7,333 nucleotides of DNA, taken from NCBI GenBank assembly GCA_001800015.1, contig MGUO01000315.1, positions 12,727-20,059 on the forward strand. Direction: 5' to 3'. The notes under the pieces are model-generated. The model searched no databases. It had not been told where the DNA came from and saw only the letters and a list, made by a program, of their open reading frames with translations. Of the stretch, positions 1-5,994 are shown one piece after another. The position numbers were made by a program, and so were the translations under genes. The stretch comes from Elusimicrobia bacterium RIFCSPHIGHO2_02_FULL_57_9 (lineage in GTDB: Bacteria; Elusimicrobiota; Elusimicrobia; UBA1565; UBA9628). Within the stretch, counting starts at the first letter, position 1. Each line of letters opens with the position of its first letter.

Positions 1-670
1 CTCCCCGGCGCTCGTCAAGCAGGGCCGCCGCCATGACCAGGTCCTCGGGGGTGGTGATCTTGAAATTCTCGTAGCTGGAGGGCACTATTTTCACCTTATG
101 GCCCGACTTTTCCACCAATTGGCTTTCATCCGTGGCGTCTTTTTCTTCCGGAAACTTTTCCAAGGCTTCCTCCAAAATTTCGCGCCGGTAGCATTGCGGC
201 GTCTGCGCCGCCCAGAACGAGGAACGCACCGGCGTGCCGGAAATCCATAACTGCTTGCTGGCTACCTTTTTGAGGGTGTCTTTGACCGGGACGGCGGGAA
301 GGGCGGCCCCGGATTCATAGGCCTCTTCGATCACCTCGCGAATGATGCCCGGCGTGATCAGGGGACGGGCGCCGTCGTGCACCGCGACCACGTCGACGTC
401 CTCGGCGATTTCCTTAAATCCGAGCCGCACCGAATCCAGGCGCGTGGCGCCGCCCTCTACTATTTTAACGCGCGGGCAAGCCAGCCTTCCCCCATGCTCC
501 GCGATGGCCGAGGCGGTCATGACGAGAATGATTCTCTCGATCTCGTCCATGCCCAGGAATGCCTCCAAGGAGCACTCCACCACCGTCTTATCGCCCAAGG
601 GCAAAAACTGCTTCGGCCGGCCCATGCGGCTTGCCGTGCCCGCCGCGACGATAATCGCGCACGATTTCAC
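1..670 (-). CDS. ispD: 2-C-methyl-D-erythritol 4-phosphate cytidylyltransferase, 3' end cut by window
   Basis: This enzyme joins CTP and 2-C-methyl-D-erythritol 4-phosphate to give CDP-methylerythritol in the cytoplasmic MEP isoprenoid pathway. The start is GTG at 670-668. It shares the bases GTGA with the stop of the PIN/TRAM gene, and a weak AAGGG lies 9 bases upstream. The 223 visible residues cover nearly the whole protein (E. coli IspD has 236). Family motifs seen in order are: the nucleotide loop AAGTASRMGRPKQF (residues 9-22, with Arg15 and Lys20 as the likely catalytic pair), GGATRLDSV (73-81), VHDGARP (97-103), the Arg148 region followed by AAQTPQ (154-159), ATDES (179-183) and NFKITTPEDL (202-211, with Lys204). 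The loop between AAG and PKQ is two residues shorter than in E. coli, and Ala replaces the second Gly of GxG. Assignment to IspD rather than TarI-type cytidylyltransferases rests on the VHDGARP, AAQTPQ and NFKITTPEDL motifs together and on the neighbouring radA and PIN-TRAM genes. ispF may follow outside the window. Confidence 0.95.
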   Translation of the reverse strand, partial: MKSCAIIVAAGTASRMGRPKQFLPLGDKTVVECSLEAFLGMDEIERIILVMTASAIAEHGGRLACPRVKIVEGGATRLDSVRLGFKEIAEDVDVVAVHDGARPLITPGIIREVIEEAYESGAALPAVPVKDTLKKVASKQLWISGTPVRSSFWAAQTPQCYRREILEEALEKFPEEKDATDESQLVEKSGHKVKIVPSSYENFKITTPEDLVMAAALLDERRG

Positions 671-1653
671 ACCTGGGCGCCCTTGAACTTGCCGAAAATC
701 ATGCGCCCGGCCGAGGTCTGCAGGATGGAGGTGACCCCCACCTCCACGCGCTTGCCGATATGCTTGCGGCCGTCTTCAATGACCACCATGGTGCCGTCGT
801 CGAGATAACCGATGCCCTGATCGCGCTCCTTGCCCTCTTTCATGACGAACAAGCTCATGGCCTCGCCGGGCAAAACCACGGGCTTAAGCGCCGTGCAGAG
901 GTCGTTGATATTGAGGCAGACCACGCCCTCCAAAGCCGCGATCTTGTTGAGGTTAAAGTCGGTGGTGATGACCTTGGCGCCCAGGTCCTTGGCCAGGCGC
1001 ACCACCTTGCCGTCGACCTCGGAGATTTCGACGACGTCCTTGTCCATAATCTTGACGGGGATATCCTGGTTTTCCTGAAGCCGCGCCAGGATATCAAGGC
1101 CGCGGCGGCCCCGCGCGCGCTTAAGCGAGTCCGCGCTGTCGGCCAATTGATGCAGCTCATGGAGCACGAAGCGGGGCACGATCAGCGCGCCGGAAAGAAA
1201 CTTGGTCTCGCCGATGTCGATCACCCGGCCGTCGATAATGGCGCTGGTGTCCATCACCTTCATATCGGCGCCGCGGCGACGGCTCATCTTGAGCAAATCC
1301 TTGTCCAGATCGTCGAACTCAGGCAGCTTGCGGATGGCGATGATCATGCCCAGCACGCCGAAGGCAAAAAACCGCAATATCGCATATTTCTCCCAAACGG
1401 CGCTCAGCGCCTGATTGTTGATCAATGACATCGCGTAGTCGGCCAAATTCGCGATGATGATGCCCACTACCGCGCCCAGCACGCCCGAGATCATGACGAT
1501 CAGGTTGATTTGAGCGACCAGCATCTCCAAGGCCACGATGCCCGCACCCACGGCAAGGCCCAGGGCCGCGCCCTTGGGGGTACGCACAATCTGAAAATAA
1601 ACGATCGCGGGACAGCTTGCGACAATCAATAACCTTAATGCCCATATGCCCAT
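667..1653 (-). CDS. Membrane-anchored PIN and TRAM domain protein (YacL-like)
   Basis: The protein has 328 residues. The N-terminus holds about four hydrophobic segments (roughly residues 5-22, 27-46, 49-73 and 90-108), which should anchor it in the inner membrane with the rest in the cytoplasm. A PIN nuclease-type domain follows at about 131-255. Its acidic residues fit a metal site: Asp135 in VMDTSAIIDG, Asp141, Glu166 in VLHELHQLAD, Asp172 and Asp232 in ITTDFN. A TRAM domain, a small beta-barrel usually linked to RNA binding, spans about 262-322 (PGEAMSLFVMKEG through SAGRMIFGK). This is the architecture of Bacillus YacL, also found between radA and ispD there. A nuclease activity on RNA is a family inference; the true substrate is not known to me. 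The ATG at 1653-1651 is chosen because AGGGG lies 10 bases upstream; a second ATG eight bases further on is out of frame. The gene lies 33 bases after radA and overlaps ispD by four bases. No toxin-antitoxin partner is seen, so this is not a typical VapC toxin. Confidence 0.93.
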   Translation of the reverse strand: MGIWALRLLIVASCPAIVYFQIVRTPKGAALGLAVGAGIVALEMLVAQINLIVMISGVLGAVVGIIIANLADYAMSLINNQALSAVWEKYAILRFFAFGVLGMIIAIRKLPEFDDLDKDLLKMSRRRGADMKVMDTSAIIDGRVIDIGETKFLSGALIVPRFVLHELHQLADSADSLKRARGRRGLDILARLQENQDIPVKIMDKDVVEISEVDGKVVRLAKDLGAKVITTDFNLNKIAALEGVVCLNINDLCTALKPVVLPGEAMSLFVMKEGKERDQGIGYLDDGTMVVIEDGRKHIGKRVEVGVTSILQTSAGRMIFGKFKGAQV

Positions 1654-1663
1654 ATATATATGA

Positions 1664-1668
1664 CCCCT
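1664..1668 (-). promoter_or_regulatory. Ribosome binding site of the PIN/TRAM gene
   Basis: The minus strand reads AGGGG, followed by ten bases (TCATATATAT) and the ATG at 1653. It lies in the only intergenic space of note in the window (33 bases) and supports this start over the out-of-frame ATG just downstream. Confidence 0.6.
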
Positions 1669-1676
1669 ATACTTCT

Positions 1677-1697
1677 TATATTCCGACTATATTCCGA
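1677..1697 (-). repeat. Short tandem direct repeat across the radA stop codon
   Basis: On the minus strand the ten bases TCGGAATATA occur twice with one base between (1697-1688 and 1686-1677), giving an 11-base period. The first copy encodes the last RadA residues and runs into the TAG stop; the second lies in the AT-rich gap before the PIN/TRAM gene. It may be a small duplication or a protein binding site spaced at about one helical turn, but no function can be shown from sequence. Confidence 0.5.
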
Positions 1698-3105
1698 ATA
1701 AAATGCCGGCGGCTTCTTGAAGGCTGGACACGCCGACCAGCTCCAGGCCCAGCCCTCTCTGGATATCCTTGACCGCCCGGCCGGCGATCAAAGCTTTTTT
1801 AAATCCGGCCTTGGCCGCTTCGCGCAGGCGATTGTCAAGTTGGGGCACGCGGCTGACTTCGCCGAGAAGCCCGACTTCCCCGACCATGATCCAGTCGGCA
1901 GGCAAGGCCTTATCCCGCGCGGAAGCCGCCACGGCCATGCAGGCGGCCAAGTCCAGGGCAGGGTCCTTAAGACGAACGCCCCCGGAAAGGCTGACGAACA
2001 CATCGCGGTCTTCCAGCCTCAGACGCAAATGCTTTTCCATGGCGGCCAGCAGAACCAGGACGCGGTTTAAATCAAGCCCCGTGGCCATGCGCCGGGGCAA
2101 GGGGTATTTGGTGGAAACCACCAGGGACTGCAGCTCGATGAGCATGGGCCGGGAGCCTTCCAGGGTCACGGAAATGGAACGTCCCGCCTGAGCTTTTTGA
2201 TCGCGGTCGGCGATAAAGAAAGAGGAGGCGTCCTTGACCTCCTTAAGGCCTTGCTCGCCCATGGAAAAAAGTCCGACCTCATCGGTGGGCCCGAAGCGGT
2301 TTTTTTGCGCGCGCAACACGCGCAGCAAATCGTGACGCTCGGTGTCGAAATAGAGCACGGTATCGACAATATGCTCAAGAACCTTGGGGCCGGCCAAGGT
2401 CCCGTCCTTGGTGACATGGCCCAGGAAAAAGGCGGCCATGTCCGTGCTCTTTGCCAGGCGCAGCAGCGCGGCCGCGCATTCGCGCACCTGGGCCACGGAA
2501 CCGGGCCCCGAGGCAAGCTCTGGGTGATAAACGGTCTGCACCGAATCCAGGATGATCAGCCAAGGCTTGAGTTTCTCAACGGCCCCTAAAATCTTGGCCA
2601 GGCCGGTCTCGGAAAGAAGATAAAGGGATTCGCTTTTTACCCCCAGCCTCGCGGCCCGGGAAGACAGCTGCTTGAGGGATTCTTCGCCGGTGATGTAGAG
2701 CACCTTGCGCTCCGCTGGTCCCGCTTGGGCGAATTTGGCCGCGGCCTGCAGCATCAAGGTTGATTTGCCGATGCCAGGAGGCCCCGCCAGCAAGCAAACC
2801 TGGCCCGCCACCACGCCTCCGCCCAATAACCGGTCGAACTCGACCATTCCGGTCGCCGTTCGCTGATCCAATTGCGGCGAGAGCAGGGCTTGGCTGAGCG
2901 GCACGGACTCGGAGCTGAAATCAATCATCCCCCCCGCGCCCCCGGCCGCGGTCCCGCAACCCATTCCAGCCAAGGAAAACGGCCGGGATTCCACGACCTC
3001 CTCCACCATCGTATTCCAAGCTGAACAATCCGGACATTGCCCCATGCCTTTCGGGGAGCTATAGCCGCAGTCCTGGCAGCGATAAATCGATTTTAATCTC
3101 GCCAT
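1687..3105 (-). CDS. radA: DNA repair and recombination protein RadA (Sms)
   Basis: RadA is a cytoplasmic hexameric helicase that drives branch migration of recombination intermediates with RecA. The 472-residue length is close to E. coli RadA (460). Domains in order are: an N-terminal four-cysteine zinc finger (Cys10, Cys13, Cys24, Cys27); a RecA-like ATPase with Walker A GPPGIGKST (108-116), TGEES (139-143) and Walker B IILDSVQTVY (184-193); the RadA signature KNRFG (268-272); and a C-terminal Lon-protease-like domain (about 290-472) with SLSGGVRLKDPALDLA and VGEVGLLGEVSRVPQLDNRLREAAKAGF. The Lon-like part in RadA is a DNA-binding scaffold rather than a protease. The linker between zinc finger and ATPase (about 45-60) is rich in Gly and Ala. 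The start is ATG at 3105, five bases after the mlaD stop; only a weak purine run (AAGAAG) lies upstream, so coupling to mlaD translation is likely. In Bacillus, disA separates radA from the yacL gene; here it does not. The KNRFG codons contain an in-frame A AAA AAC heptamer. Confidence 0.98.
   Translation of the reverse strand: MARLKSIYRCQDCGYSSPKGMGQCPDCSAWNTMVEEVVESRPFSLAGMGCGTAAGGAGGMIDFSSESVPLSQALLSPQLDQRTATGMVEFDRLLGGGVVAGQVCLLAGPPGIGKSTLMLQAAAKFAQAGPAERKVLYITGEESLKQLSSRAARLGVKSESLYLLSETGLAKILGAVEKLKPWLIILDSVQTVYHPELASGPGSVAQVRECAAALLRLAKSTDMAAFFLGHVTKDGTLAGPKVLEHIVDTVLYFDTERHDLLRVLRAQKNRFGPTDEVGLFSMGEQGLKEVKDASSFFIADRDQKAQAGRSISVTLEGSRPMLIELQSLVVSTKYPLPRRMATGLDLNRVLVLLAAMEKHLRLRLEDRDVFVSLSGGVRLKDPALDLAACMAVAASARDKALPADWIMVGEVGLLGEVSRVPQLDNRLREAAKAGFKKALIAGRAVKDIQRGLGLELVGVSSLQEAAGILFGI
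2296..2311 (-). repeat. 16-base sequence shared with mlaD; contains A AAA AAC
   Basis: The minus strand reads CGCGCAAAAAAACCGC, identical to 3438-3453 in mlaD. Here it encodes AQKNR, part of the conserved RadA KNRFG motif. Bases 2305-2299 form A AAA AAC in the phase required for a -1 slippery heptamer. A -1 shift would end at TGA after about 275 residues, leaving the ATPase core without the Lon-like domain. The identity is seen directly; any frameshifting is speculation. Confidence 0.4.
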
Positions 3106-3110
3106 AGGGG

Positions 3111-4388
3111 CTACTTCTTGCTGCGTCCCTTGGTCCCGGCCGCTCCAAAGGAGACCATGCCGAAAAGATAGGCGACATCCTGGTCCTCGAAAGTGATATT
3201 GGCCCAGGTTTGATAGCGCTTGACCTCCTGCAGATCCTCGACCCGGGCTCCCATGCCGAAAATGCGGTGAATCCGGGCCATGATGCCCAAATCATAGGCT
3301 TGAGCCACTACGCTGAGTCTGTTGCCCAGAGGATGCTTATGAAACGGGGTCACGGTCAACCGGGCCCCCCCGCCAGAGCGGAGCACCCCCACCCCGAGGT
3401 CAAACGGCCCGCGCACGAAGCCCAGCAAGCCGTCCACGCGGTTTTTTTGCGCGTAATCCGTGCCGCGGCCGCTCGGCTGATCGGAAATATTGGCTAAATT
3501 CGACCCTCCGATATAATAGTAGCGGCCTTCCCGAGGCACTATCTTAAGCCCGATATCGGCGCGCGAGGACCTGACGGCGTGCTCGTAGCGCCAATCGTAA
3601 TTCCAATAAACCCGGAATTGGGTGATGCGCCCCAAGACGTCCTTGGCGGCGCCGGCGGCTTCTTTCACCGAGGCCACGGTTTGCTTGACGTCTTCCTTGA
3701 GCTTCTCATCATGGAGAAGCGCGCCCACCGCGCCCTTATCCGAGGAGAGGCCCGTCATCATCTCATTGCTCTTGGCCAAGAGCTGGTCCAATTTCGCCGT
3801 GATCTGATCGGCCCGGTCCATGGCGCGGGCAAGCCCCGGCTTGGTTGATTCGATCAAATCGTTCATGTTGGCCGTAAGTTCCCGCAGATTGGCCACGGTT
3901 TCCTGAAGATTGCCGGTCACCGACCCGCGCGGGCCTTCCCGGCTAAACTCACCCATCAGATTCTGCAGGCTGTTAAGCGCCGTGGCCAAGGCCTTTTCGA
4001 TGGAAACAGGGTCCCTGCCGATAACGGTGGAATGAGGAGAAATAATCCCGGCGTCGGAATGCCCTTGTTCTATCGTCAGGTATTTGGAGCCGATGATGCC
4101 GGTGGAGCCGATGGCGAATTCCGCGTCCTTGTAGATATTGACTCCCTGGCGGATGGCCATGACGACCTTGGCCTGACTGTCGATCAGGACGATATCGGCG
4201 ACCTGGCCTACCTCGACTCCCGAAAGTTTGACCGGGGCGTTTTTGTTGAGATTGGCCACGTCATGGAAAGTGGCGTAAATGGTGTAGCGCTTTTCCAAAT
4301 GATATTCGCCGAGCAGGAAAATGGCCGCGGCCAGCAGCACCAGACCCGTCACGACAAAGGCGCCGACTTTTGCCTCCAAGGAAAGCAT
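3111..4388 (-). CDS. mlaD: Long MCE-domain lipid transport protein MlaD with putative C-terminal beta-barrel
   Basis: MlaD proteins bind the MlaFE ABC transporter and pass phospholipids through a hydrophobic tunnel between the inner and outer membranes. Residues 8-26 form a single membrane anchor. The MCE domain spans about 33-125, including YTIYATFHDVANLNKNAPVKL, the SGVEVGQV stretch and GIIGSKYLTIE. Residues 127-255 are mostly helical and partly coiled-coil-like (LQETVANLRELTANMNDLIE, MDRADQITAKLDQLLAKSNEM, VKQTVASVKEAAGAAKDVLG). From about 257 to 415 the sequence changes to aromatic-rich alternating strands, such as FRVYWNYDWRYEH, RYYYIGGSN, FDLGVGVL, LSVVAQAYDLGI and VAYLFGMVSFG, with Gly-rich turns, which resembles an outer-membrane barrel. 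E. coli MlaD has about 183 residues and lacks this part. I recall a similar long MlaD ending in a barrel in Veillonella. The start is ATG at 4388, directly after the mlaF stop, with GGAG nine bases upstream inside mlaF. MCE identity is firm; the barrel is inferred from composition. Confidence 0.92.
   Translation of the reverse strand: MLSLEAKVGAFVVTGLVLLAAAIFLLGEYHLEKRYTIYATFHDVANLNKNAPVKLSGVEVGQVADIVLIDSQAKVVMAIRQGVNIYKDAEFAIGSTGIIGSKYLTIEQGHSDAGIISPHSTVIGRDPVSIEKALATALNSLQNLMGEFSREGPRGSVTGNLQETVANLRELTANMNDLIESTKPGLARAMDRADQITAKLDQLLAKSNEMMTGLSSDKGAVGALLHDEKLKEDVKQTVASVKEAAGAAKDVLGRITQFRVYWNYDWRYEHAVRSSRADIGLKIVPREGRYYYIGGSNLANISDQPSGRGTDYAQKNRVDGLLGFVRGPFDLGVGVLRSGGGARLTVTPFHKHPLGNRLSVVAQAYDLGIMARIHRIFGMGARVEDLQEVKRYQTWANITFEDQDVAYLFGMVSFGAAGTKGRSKK
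3438..3453 (-). repeat. 16-base sequence shared with radA; contains A AAA AAC
   Basis: The minus strand reads CGCGCAAAAAAACCGC, the same 16 bases as at 2296-2311. In mlaD it encodes AQKNR at residues 313-317, in the putative barrel. Bases 3447-3441 form A AAA AAC in slippery phase; a -1 shift would reach TGA about 14 codons later and truncate the barrel. The two proteins are unrelated here, so the shared pentapeptide is probably chance. Confidence 0.4.
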
Positions 4389-5174
4389 CTAGCGGGGCTC
4401 CGGTTCCGGCTCGTAATCCTTCAGTTTCATCTGGATTGGGCCCTGGCTTAGACCGTCGACGAATTGGCGAATGTAAGGATTGGTGCTGACTCTGATGACT
4501 TCGGGATGGGCCACTCCCAAAACCCTGCCCTCATGCAGCATGGCAATGCGGCTGGCGATCTTGTAGGCCGATTTCATATCATGGGTGACCGCTATCGACG
4601 TGACCTTGAGTTTTTTCTGGAGATCCAGAATCAAATCGCTGATCACATCCGACATAATCGGATCCAGGCCCGTCGTCGGCTCATCATACAATATATAAGA
4701 CGGCTCCGCTGCGATGGCCCGGGCCAGGGCTACGCGCTTTTTCATGCCTCCGGAAAGCTCCGAGGGCATGAAGTCCTCAACATCCTTAAGCCCCACCAAA
4801 GCCAACTTCTCCTTGGCGATTTTGCGGTAGCGTGAAGATGGGATGTCATCGGCTAGATAGCGCAAGCCGAAAATCACGTTTTCCCATACCGTCAACGAAT
4901 CGAAGAGCGCGCCTTCCTGGAAAAGATAGCCGAAATTCTTGCGGTATTGGGCGATGGAGGCCTCATCGGACAGCCTCGTGATATCCACGCCGTCAACCGT
5001 GATGGAACCCTCTTGCGGCCGGATCAATCCTATCACGCTTTTTAGAAAAGTGCTTTTGCCGCAGCCCGAGCCTCCGATGATCACCAGGGTTTCGCCGGTC
5101 TCCACGATCAAGTCGACCCCGCGCAGGATATGGTGCTTGCCGAAGCTTTTTTTAACTCCCTGGGCTTCGATCAT
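4389..5174 (-). CDS. mlaF: Mla-type phospholipid transport ABC ATPase
   Basis: This 261-residue protein is the cytoplasmic ATPase that powers MlaE. All ABC motifs are present: Walker A GGSGCGKST (34-42), Q-loop YLFQEGALFDSLTVWENV (83-100, with Gln86), signature LSGGMKKRVALARAIA (140-155), Walker B ILYDEPTTGLDP (161-172) and the switch histidine in VTHDM (His198). The GALFDSLTVWENV run and the LSGGM signature in place of LSGGQ are typical of the MlaF family. The C-terminal tail (about 230-261) matches the extension that MlaF uses for dimer contacts in E. coli, but here it ends in an unusual EPEPEPR stretch. The start is ATG at 5174, seven bases after the mlaE stop, with only a weak GGA upstream. 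The TAG stop abuts the mlaD ATG, and the codons for the EPEPEPR tail also supply the mlaD ribosome binding site. No mlaB (STAS partner) gene is seen in this window. Confidence 0.96.
   Translation of the reverse strand: MIEAQGVKKSFGKHHILRGVDLIVETGETLVIIGGSGCGKSTFLKSVIGLIRPQEGSITVDGVDITRLSDEASIAQYRKNFGYLFQEGALFDSLTVWENVIFGLRYLADDIPSSRYRKIAKEKLALVGLKDVEDFMPSELSGGMKKRVALARAIAAEPSYILYDEPTTGLDPIMSDVISDLILDLQKKLKVTSIAVTHDMKSAYKIASRIAMLHEGRVLGVAHPEVIRVSTNPYIRQFVDGLSQGPIQMKLKDYEPEPEPR
4398..4401 (-). promoter_or_regulatory. Ribosome binding site of mlaD inside the mlaF 3' end
   Basis: The minus strand reads GGAG, nine bases before the mlaD ATG at 4388. It lies within the Pro-Glu codons of the EPEPEPR tail of MlaF, so the same bases serve both protein sequence and translation start. 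This supports the chosen mlaD start and coupled translation. Confidence 0.5.
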
Positions 5175-5181
5175 GGTCCGT

Positions 5182-5994
5182 TTAGGTAATTCCCAAAGCC
5201 ACCAGGATGGCGGTTACGAAATAGTCCGTGACCAGCACGCAGACCATGCTGTAAACCACCGCCTCTGTGGTGGATTTGCCCACGCCCTGCGCCCCTCCCC
5301 GCGTCGAGATCCCCTTATAGCAGGAAATAAAGGAAATGATAAAAGCAAAAACAAAAGTCTTAAGAAAACCGTGGAAAAAATGCTTTATTTCCATATTATC
5401 TACGATGTCATGCCAGTAGACGTTGGGAGAGATCCTGAATTTGGCATTGGCCACCACCCAGCCTCCCAGCACGCCGGAAAAATCAGAAACAACGATCAAA
5501 ACCGGCAGCACGAATAAAAACGCCAGGACGCGGGGAATCACCAAATAACGGATAGGATTGGTGCCCAGGGTGTAAAGCGCGTCAACCTGTTCGGTCACCT
5601 TCATGGTGCCGAGTTCCGCCGCGATCGCAGCGCCCGCTCGGCCGGAAACCACCAAGGAGGTCATGACCGGACTTAATTCCATGACCATGGAAAAGCTCAC
5701 CACGGTGCCTATGAAAAGGGGCTCATTAAAAAAATGCTTGGAGGATGACCCGGATTGCAGGGCCAGCACCATCCCGGTGAAAAATGTGGTCATGGTGGTG
5801 ACCGGCATGGATTGGGCCCCGATAAAAAGCATTTGCCTCAAAACCTGTCCCCATTCGACGCGAGCGCGCAGCAGCCACTGGACGGTCGAGCGGATGAGAA
5901 AGGCGAACTGCCCCATCCCCTCGATGATTTCCAGCACATGCCCGCCTATCGCCCCGAGGAGGGAATCGAACAGGTCAATGAGATGCTTGATCAT
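5182..5994 (-). CDS. mlaE: Mla-type phospholipid ABC transporter permease
   Basis: MlaE is the inner-membrane permease of the MlaFED complex; two copies pair with two MlaF and a ring of MlaD. The 270-residue length fits the family (E. coli about 260). There is an amphipathic N-terminal helix and then five or so hydrophobic segments, at about 58-80, 93-118, 145-178, 205-225 and 245-268. Hallmark stretches are SGRAGAAIAAELGTM (117-131), the coupling-helix motif VTEQVDALYTLGTNP (133-147), which contacts the ATPase, and CYKGISTRGGAQGVGKSTTEAVV (225-247). The start is ATG at 5994, which overlaps the alr stop as ATGA; no clear Shine-Dalgarno is visible, so reinitiation after alr is likely. Seven bases separate it from mlaF. 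Paralogous permeases with other MCE systems (Mce, Lam, TGD1 type) share these motifs, but the E-F-D gene order makes the Mla assignment strong. Confidence 0.96.
   Translation of the reverse strand: MIKHLIDLFDSLLGAIGGHVLEIIEGMGQFAFLIRSTVQWLLRARVEWGQVLRQMLFIGAQSMPVTTMTTFFTGMVLALQSGSSSKHFFNEPLFIGTVVSFSMVMELSPVMTSLVVSGRAGAAIAAELGTMKVTEQVDALYTLGTNPIRYLVIPRVLAFLFVLPVLIVVSDFSGVLGGWVVANAKFRISPNVYWHDIVDNMEIKHFFHGFLKTFVFAFIISFISCYKGISTRGGAQGVGKSTTEAVVYSMVCVLVTDYFVTAILVALGIT

Noticed and set aside
342..808. Two overlapping plus-strand open frames over ispD
   Set aside because: They lie opposite the ispD coding strand, have low-complexity composition and show no motifs.
760..1428. 222-residue open frame on the plus strand
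   Set aside because: It is antisense to the PIN/TRAM gene, whose protein shows clear family motifs. The plus-strand translation is rich in His, Asp and Ala with no recognisable domain, as expected for a shadow in GC-rich DNA.
667..1653. PIN domain as a VapC-type toxin of a toxin-antitoxin pair
   Set aside because: The protein has N-terminal membrane segments and a C-terminal TRAM domain, and its neighbours are radA and ispD with no small antitoxin gene.
2299..2330. GC-rich inverted repeat next to a run of T on the plus strand, terminator-like
   Set aside because: It lies inside radA codons for the conserved motif around KNRFG; the T run precedes rather than follows the stem on the plus strand, and on the minus strand the run is A.
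4939..5517. 192-residue plus-strand open frame across mlaE/mlaF
   Set aside because: It lies opposite two well-supported Mla genes and covers their junction; no family features are visible.
5726..5735. Seven-T run in mlaE (CAT TTT TTT AAT) as a possible slippage site
   Set aside because: A -1 shift gives an immediate stop and would only produce a short fragment; the codons simply encode His-Phe-Phe-Asn, so no programmed role is supported.
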